From the NCBI RefSeq assembly GCF_000317695.1, contig NC_019771.1:806001-870000 (forward strand): a DNA stretch of 64,000 nucleotides, written 5' to 3'. The position numbers were made by a program, and so were the translations under genes. The notes beneath the pieces were generated by a model. It made no database searches. It worked only from the letters and a program-made list of their open reading frames with translations, and had not been told where the DNA came from. The DNA comes from Anabaena cylindrica PCC 7122 (GTDB lineage Bacteria; Cyanobacteriota; Cyanobacteriia; Cyanobacteriales; Nostocaceae). Of this stretch, positions 15,669 to 25,527 are shown one piece after another (the stretch's first letter is position 1; each line of letters begins with the position of its first letter).

Positions 15669-15841
15669 TGGTGAAGATCATTGGGTGATTTTATTAGTTA
15701 GGAGAATGAGCGATCTCACTCCAGGCATAAGTTTTAGAATAGTGATTGCTGTTTGGGAATGAGGATTAAAAAATTAATTTATTGAACGATATAATATAAA
15801 TAAGAATTAGATTTTTCCAACACACAAACAGAGTAAATATC

Positions 15842-16138
15842 ATGCAAGAACAATTAACCGACTATCAACAAGAGCTAACAGAACGCATTTCCAATGTTGT
15901 AGATAAACTATTTCGGGGTAGTAGCTTTTATATGGTGAAATTAGATCAATATGAAATGACCACAATGTTGATAGAATTATTTAGCAGATTTTCATCAGAA
16001 GAAATGAGAGCAATTAAAGAACATGACTTAACCAGAAGAATTGGTAAAATCTTAACCTTAGAAGCTGTTGCTGGGACATTAAATGATTTAACACCAGAAG
16101 AAATAGCAATTTTTGATGCAGCAGTAGCAGGAAAATAA
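15842..16138 (+). CDS. putative antitoxin of a VapBC-like pair
   Basis: A 98-residue helical, acidic protein ('MQEQLTDYQQELTERI', then 'LTPEEIAIFDAAVAG' at the end) located 4 bases ahead of an intact PIN toxin gene. I see no ribbon-helix-helix or AbrB strand, so the DNA-binding class is unclear. The antitoxin role follows from adjacency and size. The upstream region 15700-15840 is A/T-rich and should hold the promoter. Confidence 0.6.
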   Translation: MQEQLTDYQQELTERISNVVDKLFRGSSFYMVKLDQYEMTTMLIELFSRFSSEEMRAIKEHDLTRRIGKILTLEAVAGTLNDLTPEEIAIFDAAVAGK

Positions 16139-16142
16139 AACT

Positions 16143-16547
16143 GTGAATTATTTACTAGACTCAAATATCGTTAGTTATGCGTTAAAGAAAAATAAAACTA
16201 TCAATAATAAACTGAGAGAGTTAAGCTTTCTCGGCTCAGAAATATTTATTAGTTGTATAACTTACTATGAAATTAAAAGAGGTTTGATATCTCTCAATGC
16301 TACTAAACAATTAGTAGATTTTCATGAATTTTGTAGTGATTATCCAGTATTATTTTTAGATAATTTAGAAATTATTGAAAAATCTTGTGAAATTCATGCC
16401 AAATTAAAAGCCAAAGGTACTCCTATCCAAGATGCTGATGTTTTAATAGCAGCTACAGCTATTGTCCGGGATTTAATTCTCGTTTCTAATGATTCTGATT
16501 TATTAAGAATTCAAGGTATTAATTTAGAAAATTGGTTGTTATTATAA
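16143..16547 (+). CDS. vapC: VapC-type PIN-domain ribonuclease toxin
   Basis: A 134-residue PIN nuclease with all four acids: Asp6 ('LLDSNIVSYAL'), Glu43 ('TYYEIKRG'), Asp99 ('DADVLIAATA') and Asp117 ('VSNDSDLLRI'). It starts with GTG, 4 bases after the stop of its antitoxin. VapC toxins of this branch cleave tRNA or rRNA and block translation. It differs in sequence from the PIN copies at 946/4566 and 15280, so three separate PIN lineages are present in 16 kb. Confidence 0.9.
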   Translation: MNYLLDSNIVSYALKKNKTINNKLRELSFLGSEIFISCITYYEIKRGLISLNATKQLVDFHEFCSDYPVLFLDNLEIIEKSCEIHAKLKAKGTPIQDADVLIAATAIVRDLILVSNDSDLLRIQGINLENWLLL

Positions 16548-16879
16548 AATAATGATCAAAAGTTGAGGAAATAAATGAGTATTTCTGGCATTTGCAAGCA
16601 ATAATTTTGACTTGAATTGATATAGAATTACCTCATACATATTAGATTTCTTCTGTTCCCTGTATTCAAATTAATAGCAAAATTACTTACTCACAACTAT
16701 TAAGATTTTCTAAGCAAGAATAAGAAATATTGAAGATATCAGCCTGTATATTCCCCTAAAGAAAGATATCCTTATCCTCAGATTATGCAATAATTAAGTA
16801 TAGAAATGCCTGTTAAGAAAACTTAAAAATAATTTCCATTCTTAAATCCTAAACTCCTATGTTTATAGGAGGTTACATC
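16548..16879. other. 332-base intergenic, A/T-rich
   Basis: No gene, HIP1 site or clear hairpin is seen. It should hold the promoter of the gene at 16880. A strong ribosome-binding site AGGAGG at 16868-16873 decides that gene's start. Confidence 0.5.
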
Positions 16880-17812
16880 ATGAGCGGTAATGATATAAGA
16901 ATTGTATCTTTAATTCCCAGTGCGACGGAAATAGTTGCTATGTTGGGTTTATCTGAAGCTATTGTAGGGCGATCGCATGAATGTGACTACCCCCCGGAAA
17001 TAGCCAATCTTCCTGTTTGTACAGAATCACGCTTAAACGGCGATGATTCCAGCGATACCATTCACGATGGCATAAACCATATTTTGCAATCTGCTCTGAG
17101 TATCTACAAAATCAAACTGGATGTTTTAGAGAAACTGCAACCGACCCACATTATTACCCAAAACCAGTGTGATGTATGTGCTGTCAGTTTATCAGAAGTA
17201 GAAAAAGCCGTTGCTGAACTTACCCATAGTTCACCCCAAATTATATCCTTGCAACCTAACACTCTAGAGGATGTGTGGGGTGATATTGAACGAGTTGGTC
17301 AAACCTTTGGTGTAGATACAGTAAATATCCTGGATAACCTAGAAGCACGAGTCAAAATTTGTAATCGTAAAGTCCAAGGTCTTTTTGTCACAGAAATGCC
17401 TACAGTTGCTTGTATTGAGTGGACTAATCCTTTGATGATTGCTGCTAATTGGATTCCCGAATTAATCAATTTAGCAGGAGGTCAGACTGTGTGTAGCAGT
17501 ATGGGTAAACCTGCTACTCGCTTACAGTGGGAAACATTGGTAGCTAGTAATCCCGATGTCATCATTTTTATGCCCTGCGGCTTCGATTTACAAAGGACTC
17601 AGCATGAAGCCAAATTGTTAACCCAACGTCCAGAGTGGGAAAAACTGCACGCAGCTAAAGCTGGTAGAGTTTTCATTACTGACGGTAATTCTTACTTTAA
17701 CCGTCCTGGCCCTCGCCTGGTAGATTCTGTGGAAATTTTAGCAGAGATATTGCACCCAGAGATATTTGAATATGGTTATAAAGGTATTGGTTGGGAACTT
17801 TTAAAAAACTAA
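16880..17812 (+). CDS. cobalamin-binding-like (BtuF-family) protein
   Basis: A 310-residue protein of the periplasmic-binding-protein type III fold (BtuF/FecB-like): 'RIVSLIPSATEIVAMLGL' at the N-terminus, 'ITQNQCDVCAVS' and 'EWTNPLMIAANWIPELI' in the body. I chose ATG 16880, preceded at 7 bases by AGGAGG, rather than ATG 16859, which would overlap the binding site. There is no signal peptide, so it may work in the cytoplasm, as do many cyanobacterial 'cobalamin-binding' annotations, and no transporter genes are adjacent. Ligand is inferred from family name only. It is convergent with the methyltransferase at 17815, with just 2 bases between stops. Confidence 0.75.
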   Translation: MSGNDIRIVSLIPSATEIVAMLGLSEAIVGRSHECDYPPEIANLPVCTESRLNGDDSSDTIHDGINHILQSALSIYKIKLDVLEKLQPTHIITQNQCDVCAVSLSEVEKAVAELTHSSPQIISLQPNTLEDVWGDIERVGQTFGVDTVNILDNLEARVKICNRKVQGLFVTEMPTVACIEWTNPLMIAANWIPELINLAGGQTVCSSMGKPATRLQWETLVASNPDVIIFMPCGFDLQRTQHEAKLLTQRPEWEKLHAAKAGRVFITDGNSYFNRPGPRLVDSVEILAEILHPEIFEYGYKGIGWELLKN

Positions 17813-17814
17813 AA

Positions 17815-18534
17815 TCAACCGATCCAACCACCAAACACAGCCAGACCATAATATTTCCAAGGTACAGCTACAGTAGCAAAACCAGCCTTTTTTAGCATTT
17901 GTAGATTAGTGTCAAGGGTAGCTAGTTGGTCTTGACTAGAATAACCTTGAGTATCAGATTTGCCAACTTTACTACGAACTTCTACTGTATTTATGCCCTG
18001 TTGATTTGCCCACTCTGCTCTTGCTATTTGGTATATTTCTGCTAAGGCTGGTGTTTCTGGGAGAGTGGGATCAGCATTCCAAAAACAGCCTTGAGGAATG
18101 AGATTAATAGCAATTTGTTGCGTTAACCTGAGTTTCATTTCATCTGTAAGGTGGTGAATAGCCAAAGATGAAACGCAAGCATTAAAATCTGTACCTATCT
18201 CTAACTTTTCTGGATAATTTGCCCATTCGCCGAAGTCTGCTTCAATACCAGTCCATCGGGTTGCAAATCCGGCAGCAACAACTTTAGCATGAGCAAATTT
18301 GATCATGCGTGGTGAATAATCGAGGGAGATGATTTCAGCATTTGGAAAGTGCTTGAGGATTTTTAAACTAAGTTCTCCAGTTCCACAACCCAATTCTAAA
18401 ATCCGATGAGTTGTCGTAGGTAAGCAACGGATAATTACCTCTAACATTTCATCATAGCGAGGTAATAGTTGGCGGATACCCAGATCAAAATCTTTGGTTT
18501 CGGCGAATACTTCACCGGGAAATATTTGTGTCAT
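17815..18534 (-). CDS. class I SAM-dependent methyltransferase
   Basis: A 239-residue protein with the Rossmann-fold methyltransferase motifs: motif I 'ILELGCGTGELSL' near residues 45-57, motif II 'IISLDYSPRMI' and the post-I helix, and 'SSLAIHHLTDEMK' after motif IV. The substrate is unknown. The C-terminal 'LQMLKKAGFATVAVPWKYYGLAVFGG' resembles small-molecule or tRNA-wobble-type (CmoA-like) methyltransferases, but this is only a resemblance. It is a single gene, convergent with the cobalamin-binding-like gene. Confidence 0.8.
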   Translation of the reverse strand: MTQIFPGEVFAETKDFDLGIRQLLPRYDEMLEVIIRCLPTTTHRILELGCGTGELSLKILKHFPNAEIISLDYSPRMIKFAHAKVVAAGFATRWTGIEADFGEWANYPEKLEIGTDFNACVSSLAIHHLTDEMKLRLTQQIAINLIPQGCFWNADPTLPETPALAEIYQIARAEWANQQGINTVEVRSKVGKSDTQGYSSQDQLATLDTNLQMLKKAGFATVAVPWKYYGLAVFGGWIG

Positions 18535-18705
18535 ATTGCTGGTTATTAATTTGATTAATGTCTTCCTGACTGGGGAATCTACTTTTACTGGTGCTGCTGT
18601 TCCGCTACAATTCCAGCTTTGTTGCTACTCCATATCCATATATTTATTGAACCAGTTCAAATTGGGGCGTTAAATAGTTAAACTGTTTAACGCACTCCCA
18701 AACAA

Positions 18706-20982
18706 TTACCCCTGTGACTCTTCCACTTGACCAACACGACGGATGTTAAGAATATCACTCATTTTTTTAATTTGCACAAATAAGTGTTCTAATTGATTGC
18801 GATCGCGGATATCAATGCCCAAATCTATCAATGCCGGTTGTCCCAAAGCTGTTTTCACGTTAGCATGACGGACATTTATGCCTTGGTCACTCAACCGCGA
18901 TAAAATATCCTTTAATATCCCCACTCGGTCAAGAGTCTCAATTTGAATATCAATGGGGTAAGTGTGAGGACGACCGCTATTTTCTACCGCTGAGTTCCAT
19001 CTTACAGGTACTAAGCGTTCACATTCCACACTATCCACATTATGACAGCCTTGGCGATGGATAGATATACCACGACCTCTTGTCACCACACCAATAATCC
19101 CTTCACCTGGAATCGGCGTACAACAACCAGCTACATGATAAACCAACCCTTCAACCCCAAGAATTGGTGAATCACTAGCACGGGATGTAGTTGGTTGTGT
19201 TTCTCGTGCGGTTTTTGATGATGACTCCTTGGGTAAAAATGGGATTACATCAGCCACAGGTTGATCTGCTTTCACCACTTCTCGCCAGCGATTTAGCACC
19301 AGATTCAAAGTAATTTCACCGTAACCTAAACCGGCTAATAAATCCTCAACACTGTGATAATTACACTTTTCAGACACAGTTTGCATTGCGTCAGATTTTA
19401 ACAAGTTATCAAAACCAGTTTTACCCAATTCCTTTTCTAATAAATCTTTTCCCCGCGCCACATTTTCTTCCCGGCGCGATCGCTTGTACCATTGTTTAAT
19501 TCTATATTTCGCCGCCGAAGTCCTGACAAAATTTAACCAATCTAAACTGGGATGGCTATTTTTTTGCGTAATCACATCTACAATATCCCCATTATGTAGG
19601 CGCGTTGATAATGGCACCATGCGTCCATTTACCCGCGTACCTGCACAATGGTTTCCCACCTCTGTATGAATTCGATAAGCAAAATCTATACTCGTAGAAC
19701 CAGGACTTAGAGGTACGACATCCCCCTTAGGGGTGAAGACATAAACATCATCTTCAAATAAATTGTCTTTAACACTATCTAAGTATTCTTGAGCATCTTT
19801 TAAATCACTTTGCCATTCTAACAATTGTCGCAACCAAGTAAACTTCTCATCTGAATTCGTCACTTGGTTATTAGTAGAACTGCCTGTTTCTTTATACTTC
19901 CAATGTGCTGCAATCCCATATTCAGCAATATGATGCATATCCACAGTCCGAATTTGTACCTCTAAGGGGCGGCCAGTTAAACCAATTACCCCAGTATGCA
20001 ACGACTGGTAACGGTTGGGTTTTGGCAAGCCGATGTAATCCTTAAATCTTCCAGGAATGGGGCGAAAAGCATCATGAACAACAGCCAAAGCGCGATAACA
20101 TTCTTCATTGGTTTGCACAATTATTCGCAGTGCTGCCAAATCGTAAATTTCATGAAATTCTTTTTGTTGCCGGTGCATTTTTTGATAAATGCTATAAAGA
20201 TGTTTGGGGCGGCCACTAATATCCAAACACTGAATTCCAGCTTGCTGCAAACGTTCTCGCAAAACATCTGTAGTTTTGAGCAATTTTTCTTCTCGCGCTG
20301 TCCGTTTTTCCGAAACGTGCTGCTGGATTTCGCGGAAAGCGTCAGGTTCGAGATACTTAAACGCCAAATCCTCCAATTCCCATTTAATTCGCCAAATTCC
20401 CAAGCGATTGGCTAAAGGTGCAAATATATCTCGCGTTTCTTGGGCGCTGCGGCGACGACTTGCTTCTGACATATATTGCAAGGTTCGCATATTATGCAAA
20501 CGGTCTGCCAACTTCACCACAATTACCCGAATATCTTGCGCCATAGCCAAAAACATTCGTCGGAAGTTTTCTGCTTGGCTTTCAGTTTTGCTGGTGAAAT
20601 TGATTTTAGAAAGCTTGGTGACACCTTCTACCAATAGCCGTACTTCGGCTCCAAAAAGTTCTTCTATCTGTTCAATTGTAACTTCCGTATCTTCAACTAC
20701 ATCATGAAGAAATCCAGCTGCTATCATAGCAGGACTGCCTCCCAAATCTCGCAACAAGCTAGCTACAGCAACCGGATGAGCAATATATGCTTCTCCAGAT
20801 TTGCGGTATTGTCCTTGATGCAGTTGATAGGCATATTTAAAGGCTCGACAAATCAAATCAATATCGCTATGCGTTCGGTCATTTTCTGCTGTGCTGCTTT
20901 TGACGGATGTTTCTCGTAAACATTTCTTAAGCCATTCCGGAAGACTGACATCTACTGAGGAATCAAGAAGTAAGCTGCTCAT
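18706..20982 (-). CDS. rel: bifunctional (p)ppGpp synthetase/hydrolase Rel
   Basis: A 758-residue long RelA/SpoT homolog. Order of domains: HD hydrolase (residues about 45-200; 'AHPVAVASLLRDL', 'GFLHDVVEDTEVT'), synthetase (about 240-350; 'RIIVQTNEECYRALAVVHD', 'GLPKPNRYQSLHT'), TGS (about 410-470; 'VYVFTPKGDVVPLSPGST'), helical/zinc-finger region with 'AGCCTPIPGE', and a C-terminal ACT domain. It makes and removes ppGpp in response to amino-acid or light stress. Both catalytic domains look complete, as expected for the single long Rel of cyanobacteria. It is monocistronic. Confidence 0.95.
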   Translation of the reverse strand: MSSLLLDSSVDVSLPEWLKKCLRETSVKSSTAENDRTHSDIDLICRAFKYAYQLHQGQYRKSGEAYIAHPVAVASLLRDLGGSPAMIAAGFLHDVVEDTEVTIEQIEELFGAEVRLLVEGVTKLSKINFTSKTESQAENFRRMFLAMAQDIRVIVVKLADRLHNMRTLQYMSEASRRRSAQETRDIFAPLANRLGIWRIKWELEDLAFKYLEPDAFREIQQHVSEKRTAREEKLLKTTDVLRERLQQAGIQCLDISGRPKHLYSIYQKMHRQQKEFHEIYDLAALRIIVQTNEECYRALAVVHDAFRPIPGRFKDYIGLPKPNRYQSLHTGVIGLTGRPLEVQIRTVDMHHIAEYGIAAHWKYKETGSSTNNQVTNSDEKFTWLRQLLEWQSDLKDAQEYLDSVKDNLFEDDVYVFTPKGDVVPLSPGSTSIDFAYRIHTEVGNHCAGTRVNGRMVPLSTRLHNGDIVDVITQKNSHPSLDWLNFVRTSAAKYRIKQWYKRSRREENVARGKDLLEKELGKTGFDNLLKSDAMQTVSEKCNYHSVEDLLAGLGYGEITLNLVLNRWREVVKADQPVADVIPFLPKESSSKTARETQPTTSRASDSPILGVEGLVYHVAGCCTPIPGEGIIGVVTRGRGISIHRQGCHNVDSVECERLVPVRWNSAVENSGRPHTYPIDIQIETLDRVGILKDILSRLSDQGINVRHANVKTALGQPALIDLGIDIRDRNQLEHLFVQIKKMSDILNIRRVGQVEESQG

Positions 20983-21178
20983 ACAAGAGAAATTATTGGG
21001 TTTTTGGTGGATAAGTGAGATATAGACGAAAATGACAGCATCGCCATAATGAAGATGCTGTTACCATACGGACGGGTAGGAAAACCAATGTGAGGATGAT
21101 TGCTCTAATTGCCTATGATCATCATCCATTGCGGGTGTTTAAACGCATAAAGGTAAACATTGATTAATGGCAAACAAA

Positions 21179-21201
21179 GCCTCAAAGCATAAATTGAGGC
21201 T
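21179..21201. terminator. hairpin between rel and the patD-like gene
   Basis: AGCCTCAA and TTGAGGCT pair around a 7-base loop, in the divergent spacer. It lacks a T-run on either side, so its role as terminator is weak; it may simply be a leader hairpin. Confidence 0.3.
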
Positions 21202-21281
21202 GTTGATTTGATTAAGTCCTTAAAAAAGTTTATTGTAGAAGAAAATTTTCTTGACACTAATACTATCTTAACTAGCACTGG

Positions 21282-21632
21282 ATGTCTCTGAATTTTAAGA
21301 AATATCAGGAATTCGCAACATTCTTAGAGCAATTATCCTCTGATGTTACAGAAACTCGATTAGATGCCCCTACACTGAGGCAGCGTCTGGTTGTTCTGCG
21401 GCAATGGTTTGTTGAGCAAATTGTGCCTTTGTCTGATGTAGACTGGCGAGAACAGTCTTATCAGACGGAGATGAGTAAGCAACTGCGTCTTTTGGAAATA
21501 GATATGATGTTTTTCCAAGGCGCTAGGCAGTCATCAACAGCACAGGCGAGAATGAAAACTATCAGCGATCGCATTACAACTTTAATTCAATATTGCCATG
21601 CCATACTGCAACAAGAAGCACCAGAAGATTAA
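21282..21632 (+). CDS. patD: PatD-like heterocyst frequency control protein
   Basis: A 116-residue, fully helical soluble protein ('MSLNFKKYQEFATFLEQL', 'LRQRLVVLRQWFVEQIVPL', 'IQYCHAILQQEAPED'). Size, the opening and the 'LRQ-x-L-x(6)-F-x-x-QIVPL' block fit my memory of PatD, a small protein of heterocyst-forming cyanobacteria that interacts with FtsZ and limits heterocyst number. If right, it supports a Nostocales origin. It is a single gene. I saw no clear NtcA site (GTA-N8-TAC) in the upstream spacer. An unrelated helical protein cannot be excluded. Confidence 0.55.
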   Translation: MSLNFKKYQEFATFLEQLSSDVTETRLDAPTLRQRLVVLRQWFVEQIVPLSDVDWREQSYQTEMSKQLRLLEIDMMFFQGARQSSTAQARMKTISDRITTLIQYCHAILQQEAPED

Positions 21633-21703
21633 ATCATGGCGCAAGTTATGCCAAAATTCAGGTTTAAAAGTGTTTTGTGCTAGAGTTGTGAGATCAAAAT
21701 TGG

Positions 21704-21723
21704 GATCTCAGGTACCTGAGATC
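21704..21723. promoter_or_regulatory. perfect 20-base palindrome ahead of the sensor kinase
   Basis: GATCTCAGGTACCTGAGATC is fully self-complementary with no loop. It lies 72 bases downstream of the patD-like stop and 71 bases upstream of the kinase ATG. It could be a dimer operator, or less likely a terminator, as no T-run follows. Confidence 0.45.
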
Positions 21724-21794
21724 TGGTGTTAGATTTTATAGACAGAATGGGAACTCTAGACTAACAGTCATTTGTTCCAAAACCAGAGAATTGT

Positions 21795-23642
21795 ATGTCG
21801 AAATTCAGCTTCAGATACCGATTGCTATCTTTAGGAATAGGTCAGCGCATTAGTTTAGGATATGCCTTGGTTCTGAGTATTGCTGTTTTCGGAACAGTTA
21901 CTGGCTTTAGTATCGGTAGTTATTATTACGAACAAGCTTTTCTACAAGAGAAACACACTCGTAACGAAGTTGAACTACTCCATCGTTTGCAAGCTAGTCT
22001 TCTCCGAACACGTACCTATCAACAACAGTTAATCCCTTGGTTGTCAAACCCAAAACAGTTTCGGGAAGAATATGCTCACATAACTTATCATCAAACGGAA
22101 ATTCAGAAATCTTGGGATGAACTCAAGAATTTTGTAGAAAATGAGCCTCCGTCAGACTATAAATTACATTCACCAGAAGTACCAGAATTATTGAAAACTT
22201 ATGCCGGTATTCCGGAACTTTACTTGAGAGAACTAGATAGCCGAATGCGGCAAATTAGCTTGTTGAATCTGGAGTCACCCACAGAATTTGCTCAAGCTCA
22301 AACAATACTACTACAATTTACAAATGGCGATTTAGCAATCAGATATGATGGTATATCAGATAATCTGGTAGAAATAATTCAGAACTCATACGAGATATCC
22401 CATCAAGCAGAAAGGATGTTAGCGCATTCAAATAATATTGCTCAGGGAATCGTGATTAGCAGCATCGGATTATCTATGGCTATATCGATTATATTGGCAA
22501 TTGTTACCAGTCGTGCGATCGCTAAACCTATTCAATCTCTGACCAATATCGCCCGCAGATCCACAGAAGAATCTAATTTCGATTTACAAGCTACTATTGA
22601 GTGTCATGATGAAATAGGTGTTTTAGCTAACTCTTTTAATCAACTCATTAATTCGGTGAAGGAACTATTACAGCAGCAACAGATCGCTAATGCTACACTT
22701 GTAGCTGATAAAGAAACTCTGGAACAAAATGTTCAAGAAAGAACCCAGGAACTTAGGGAAAAAAATACTGACCTACAACAGATTCTAGAGGAACTACAAC
22801 ACACTCAAGTCCAAATGGTACAAAGTGCAAAAATGTCCGCCTTGGGCCAAATGGTTGCAGGTATCGCACACGAAATCAATAATCCAGTTAATTTTATCTT
22901 TGGTAATCTCACTCATGTTGATGAATATGCTAAAAGTATGCTGGAATTTGTACAACTTTACCAACAGTACTATCCTGACCCAATTTCTGAAATTGAAACT
23001 AAGGCTAAAGAAATTGATCTAGAGTTTATCCAGGAAGATTTACCGAAAATACTTGCTTCTCTGAATATGGGTGCTGAACGCATTCGCAACATTGTCTTAT
23101 CTCTTCGCAACTTCTCACGGATAGATGAAGCAGATTTCAAAGCAGTAGACATTCATGAAGGTATTGATAGCACATTGTTGATCTTACAACATTCTCTGAA
23201 AGAAAAACATGACCGCCCAGCCATTCAAGTTATCAAAGAATATAGTGATTTGCCTAGGATAGAGTGCTATCCTGGACAACTTAATCAGGTATTTATGAAT
23301 ATTCTTTCTAACGCGATTGATGCTCTAGATGAGGTCGATGCTGGGCGAAATTATGAGCAAATGCAAGCAAATCCTAGCCAAATTATTATCCGCACTTCTT
23401 TGGTGGATTCACGATTAGTGCAAATTACCATTGCTGATAATGGAACTGGTATTTGTGAAGAGGTACAAAACAAGATTTTTAATCCATTCTTTACAACTAA
23501 AAATGTTGGCAAAGGGACAGGTTTAGGAATGTCTATCAGCTACCAAATCATCACGGAAAAACATCATGGTAAGCTAAATTGTGTTTCTCAACATGGAAAG
23601 GGAACAGAATTTATCATTCATTTGCCGACCAAACATACATAA
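21795..23642 (+). CDS. membrane sensor histidine kinase
   Basis: A 615-residue kinase. Transmembrane helix 1 is at about 20-45, then an extracytoplasmic helical sensor region (about 46-210), transmembrane helix 2 at about 213-238 ('GIVISSIGLSMAISIILAIV'), HAMP (about 240-295), a coiled coil (about 290-345), and a HisKA domain of the 'AHEINNPVNFIFGNL' class with His359 as phospho-acceptor. The ATPase domain carries 'NQVFMNILSNAIDAL' (N box), 'IADNGTGI' (G1) and 'GKGTGLGMSIS' (G2). This subclass is common in cyanobacteria, often with an unlinked regulator. No response regulator is adjacent, and the signal is unknown. Confidence 0.9.
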   Translation: MSKFSFRYRLLSLGIGQRISLGYALVLSIAVFGTVTGFSIGSYYYEQAFLQEKHTRNEVELLHRLQASLLRTRTYQQQLIPWLSNPKQFREEYAHITYHQTEIQKSWDELKNFVENEPPSDYKLHSPEVPELLKTYAGIPELYLRELDSRMRQISLLNLESPTEFAQAQTILLQFTNGDLAIRYDGISDNLVEIIQNSYEISHQAERMLAHSNNIAQGIVISSIGLSMAISIILAIVTSRAIAKPIQSLTNIARRSTEESNFDLQATIECHDEIGVLANSFNQLINSVKELLQQQQIANATLVADKETLEQNVQERTQELREKNTDLQQILEELQHTQVQMVQSAKMSALGQMVAGIAHEINNPVNFIFGNLTHVDEYAKSMLEFVQLYQQYYPDPISEIETKAKEIDLEFIQEDLPKILASLNMGAERIRNIVLSLRNFSRIDEADFKAVDIHEGIDSTLLILQHSLKEKHDRPAIQVIKEYSDLPRIECYPGQLNQVFMNILSNAIDALDEVDAGRNYEQMQANPSQIIIRTSLVDSRLVQITIADNGTGICEEVQNKIFNPFFTTKNVGKGTGLGMSISYQIITEKHHGKLNCVSQHGKGTEFIIHLPTKHT

Positions 23643-23799
23643 ACCTCATCCAGGTTGAGAAGCTGGAGTTTTTCAAAAGAGAACTCTTAACAGGGAACAA
23701 CCCGGATTCCTATATATTTTGTACTTTTACTAAATCTGATAAACTATCTTAAATTTACGATTTAATAAAAGCTGATAGCGCCAGGCTAATAATTAATTT

Positions 23800-25443
23800 A
23801 TGAATGAAGTCTTATTTAGTATTGAAAATCTGCGTGTAGCTTATCCACAACGTAGTGGGGAAGAAGCAAGTTGGGCAATTGATGATGTATCTTTTATCCT
23901 CCAACCCGGTGAAAGAATGGGTTTGGTGGGAGAGTCAGGTTGTGGTAAATCCACAATTGGCAAGGCTGTGATGCGTTTGTTACCTTCCTCTAGTCGTATT
24001 GAGGGAAAAGTAAATTTTCACGGACAATCAGTATTAGATTTAACAGTAAACCAGATGCGAAAGTTTCGCGGAGAGTCGATAGCACTGATTTTTCAAGATC
24101 CAATGACGCGACTTGATCCACTAATGAGCATTGGTAATCATTGTATTGAAACGCTTCAGGCTCATTCACCAGAGTTATCAAAACAGCAAGCCAAGGAAAA
24201 AGCACTGGCAACCTTAGAAAAGGTGAAAATTCCCGCTAGTCGCTGGAGTCAGTATCCCCATGAGTTTAGCGGTGGAATGCGTCAACGGGTGGCGATCGCA
24301 CTGGCGCTCCTTCTCAATCCTAAACTAATTGTGGCTGATGAACCTACAACTAGCTTAGATGTTACCGTTTCTGCCCAAATTTTACAAGAATTAACCCGAT
24401 TATGTGGTGAAGAGAATATGGGTTTATTGCTGATTTCCCATGATTTAGCAATGGTGGGTGAATATTGCGATCGCATCGGTGTGATGTATCAAGGTAAAAT
24501 AGTAGAAATGGGGAAAACAGAAACTGTATTTAAACAACCCCAACACGAATATACTCAATCTCTCCTCAAAGCAGCTTTACACATTCAGGCAGAACAGGAA
24601 GCAGAATCAGAAAACCAGGAAAAACCTATACTATCCCCGATTTTAAAAGTTACAGAACTCAAACAACATTATACCATTGAACCTAACTTTATTGAACGCC
24701 TATTTAAAGGAGAAGGTCAAACAATTAAAGCTGTAGATGGGATTAATTTAGAACTATATCCAGGGGAAATATTAGGATTAGTTGGTGAGTCTGGTTGTGG
24801 TAAAAGTACACTTTCTAGAACTATTTTACAATTAATTCGCCCTACATCTGGGAAAGTTGAATTTTTAGGCAGGGAATTAACTAATTTATCACGCCAAGAA
24901 ATTCGCTCTTCCCGGCGAGAAATACAAATGATGTTTCAAGATCCTCATGCTTGTTTAAATCCAGCCATGACGGTAGGACAAAGTATTGCTGATCCTTTAT
25001 TAATTCACAATTTAGCTAATACTGGAGCAGCAAAAGAACAGGTTTTGTGGATGTTAGATAAAGTGGGATTATCACCAGCAGAAATTTATTATCAGCGTTA
25101 TCCTTCTGATTTATCTGGGGGACAACAACAACGGGTAGCGATCGCACGCGCCTTAATTACTCGTCCTAAACTAGTCATCTGCGATGAACCCGTAAGTATG
25201 TTAGACGCTAGTGTGCAGACACAAGTTCTAGATTTGATGTTGCAACTAAAAGCCGAATTTGAGCTAACTTACCTATTCATCACCCATGATTTGTGGTTAG
25301 CGCGGTTTTTGTGCGATCGCATCGCCGTCATGAATAGCGGTAAAATAGTTGAACTAGGCATCACCAAAGAAATTTTCTCTAATCCCCAACACCCCTACAC
25401 CAAAACTCTCCTAGCCGCTGCACCCCTATTAGCGAAAGCTTAA
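23800..25443 (+). CDS. fused dipeptide/oligopeptide ABC transporter ATPase (DppD-DppF type)
   Basis: A 547-residue protein with two complete ABC ATPase domains. The first has Walker A 'GESGCGKST' (about 46-54), signature 'FSGGMRQRVAIA' and Walker B 'LIVADEPTTSLD'. The second has Walker A 'GESGCGKST' (about 328-336), signature 'LSGGQQQRVAIA' and Walker B 'LVICDEPVSMLD'. Each half ends in the C-terminal extension typical of the peptide/nickel family. In other bacteria the halves are separate genes, DppD and DppF. It would energise a membrane permease; none, nor any binding protein, is adjacent, so the rest of the transporter lies elsewhere. Confidence 0.92.
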   Translation: MNEVLFSIENLRVAYPQRSGEEASWAIDDVSFILQPGERMGLVGESGCGKSTIGKAVMRLLPSSSRIEGKVNFHGQSVLDLTVNQMRKFRGESIALIFQDPMTRLDPLMSIGNHCIETLQAHSPELSKQQAKEKALATLEKVKIPASRWSQYPHEFSGGMRQRVAIALALLLNPKLIVADEPTTSLDVTVSAQILQELTRLCGEENMGLLLISHDLAMVGEYCDRIGVMYQGKIVEMGKTETVFKQPQHEYTQSLLKAALHIQAEQEAESENQEKPILSPILKVTELKQHYTIEPNFIERLFKGEGQTIKAVDGINLELYPGEILGLVGESGCGKSTLSRTILQLIRPTSGKVEFLGRELTNLSRQEIRSSRREIQMMFQDPHACLNPAMTVGQSIADPLLIHNLANTGAAKEQVLWMLDKVGLSPAEIYYQRYPSDLSGGQQQRVAIARALITRPKLVICDEPVSMLDASVQTQVLDLMLQLKAEFELTYLFITHDLWLARFLCDRIAVMNSGKIVELGITKEIFSNPQHPYTKTLLAAAPLLAKA

Positions 25444-25446
25444 TAT

Positions 25447-25482
25447 TAGGAGTTCGGAGTTCGGAGTTCGGAGTTCGGAGTC
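25447..25482. repeat. heptamer tandem repeat (GAGTTCG)
   Basis: About five copies of the heptamer GGAGTTC/GAGTTCG in tandem directly after the ABC ATPase stop. This is the short-tandem-repeat (STRR) class of heterocystous cyanobacteria. A degraded version is at 35098-35150. Confidence 0.75.
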
Positions 25483-25527
25483 AGAATAAAATTACCAATT
25501 ACCAATTATCAATTACCAAAGTAATTA

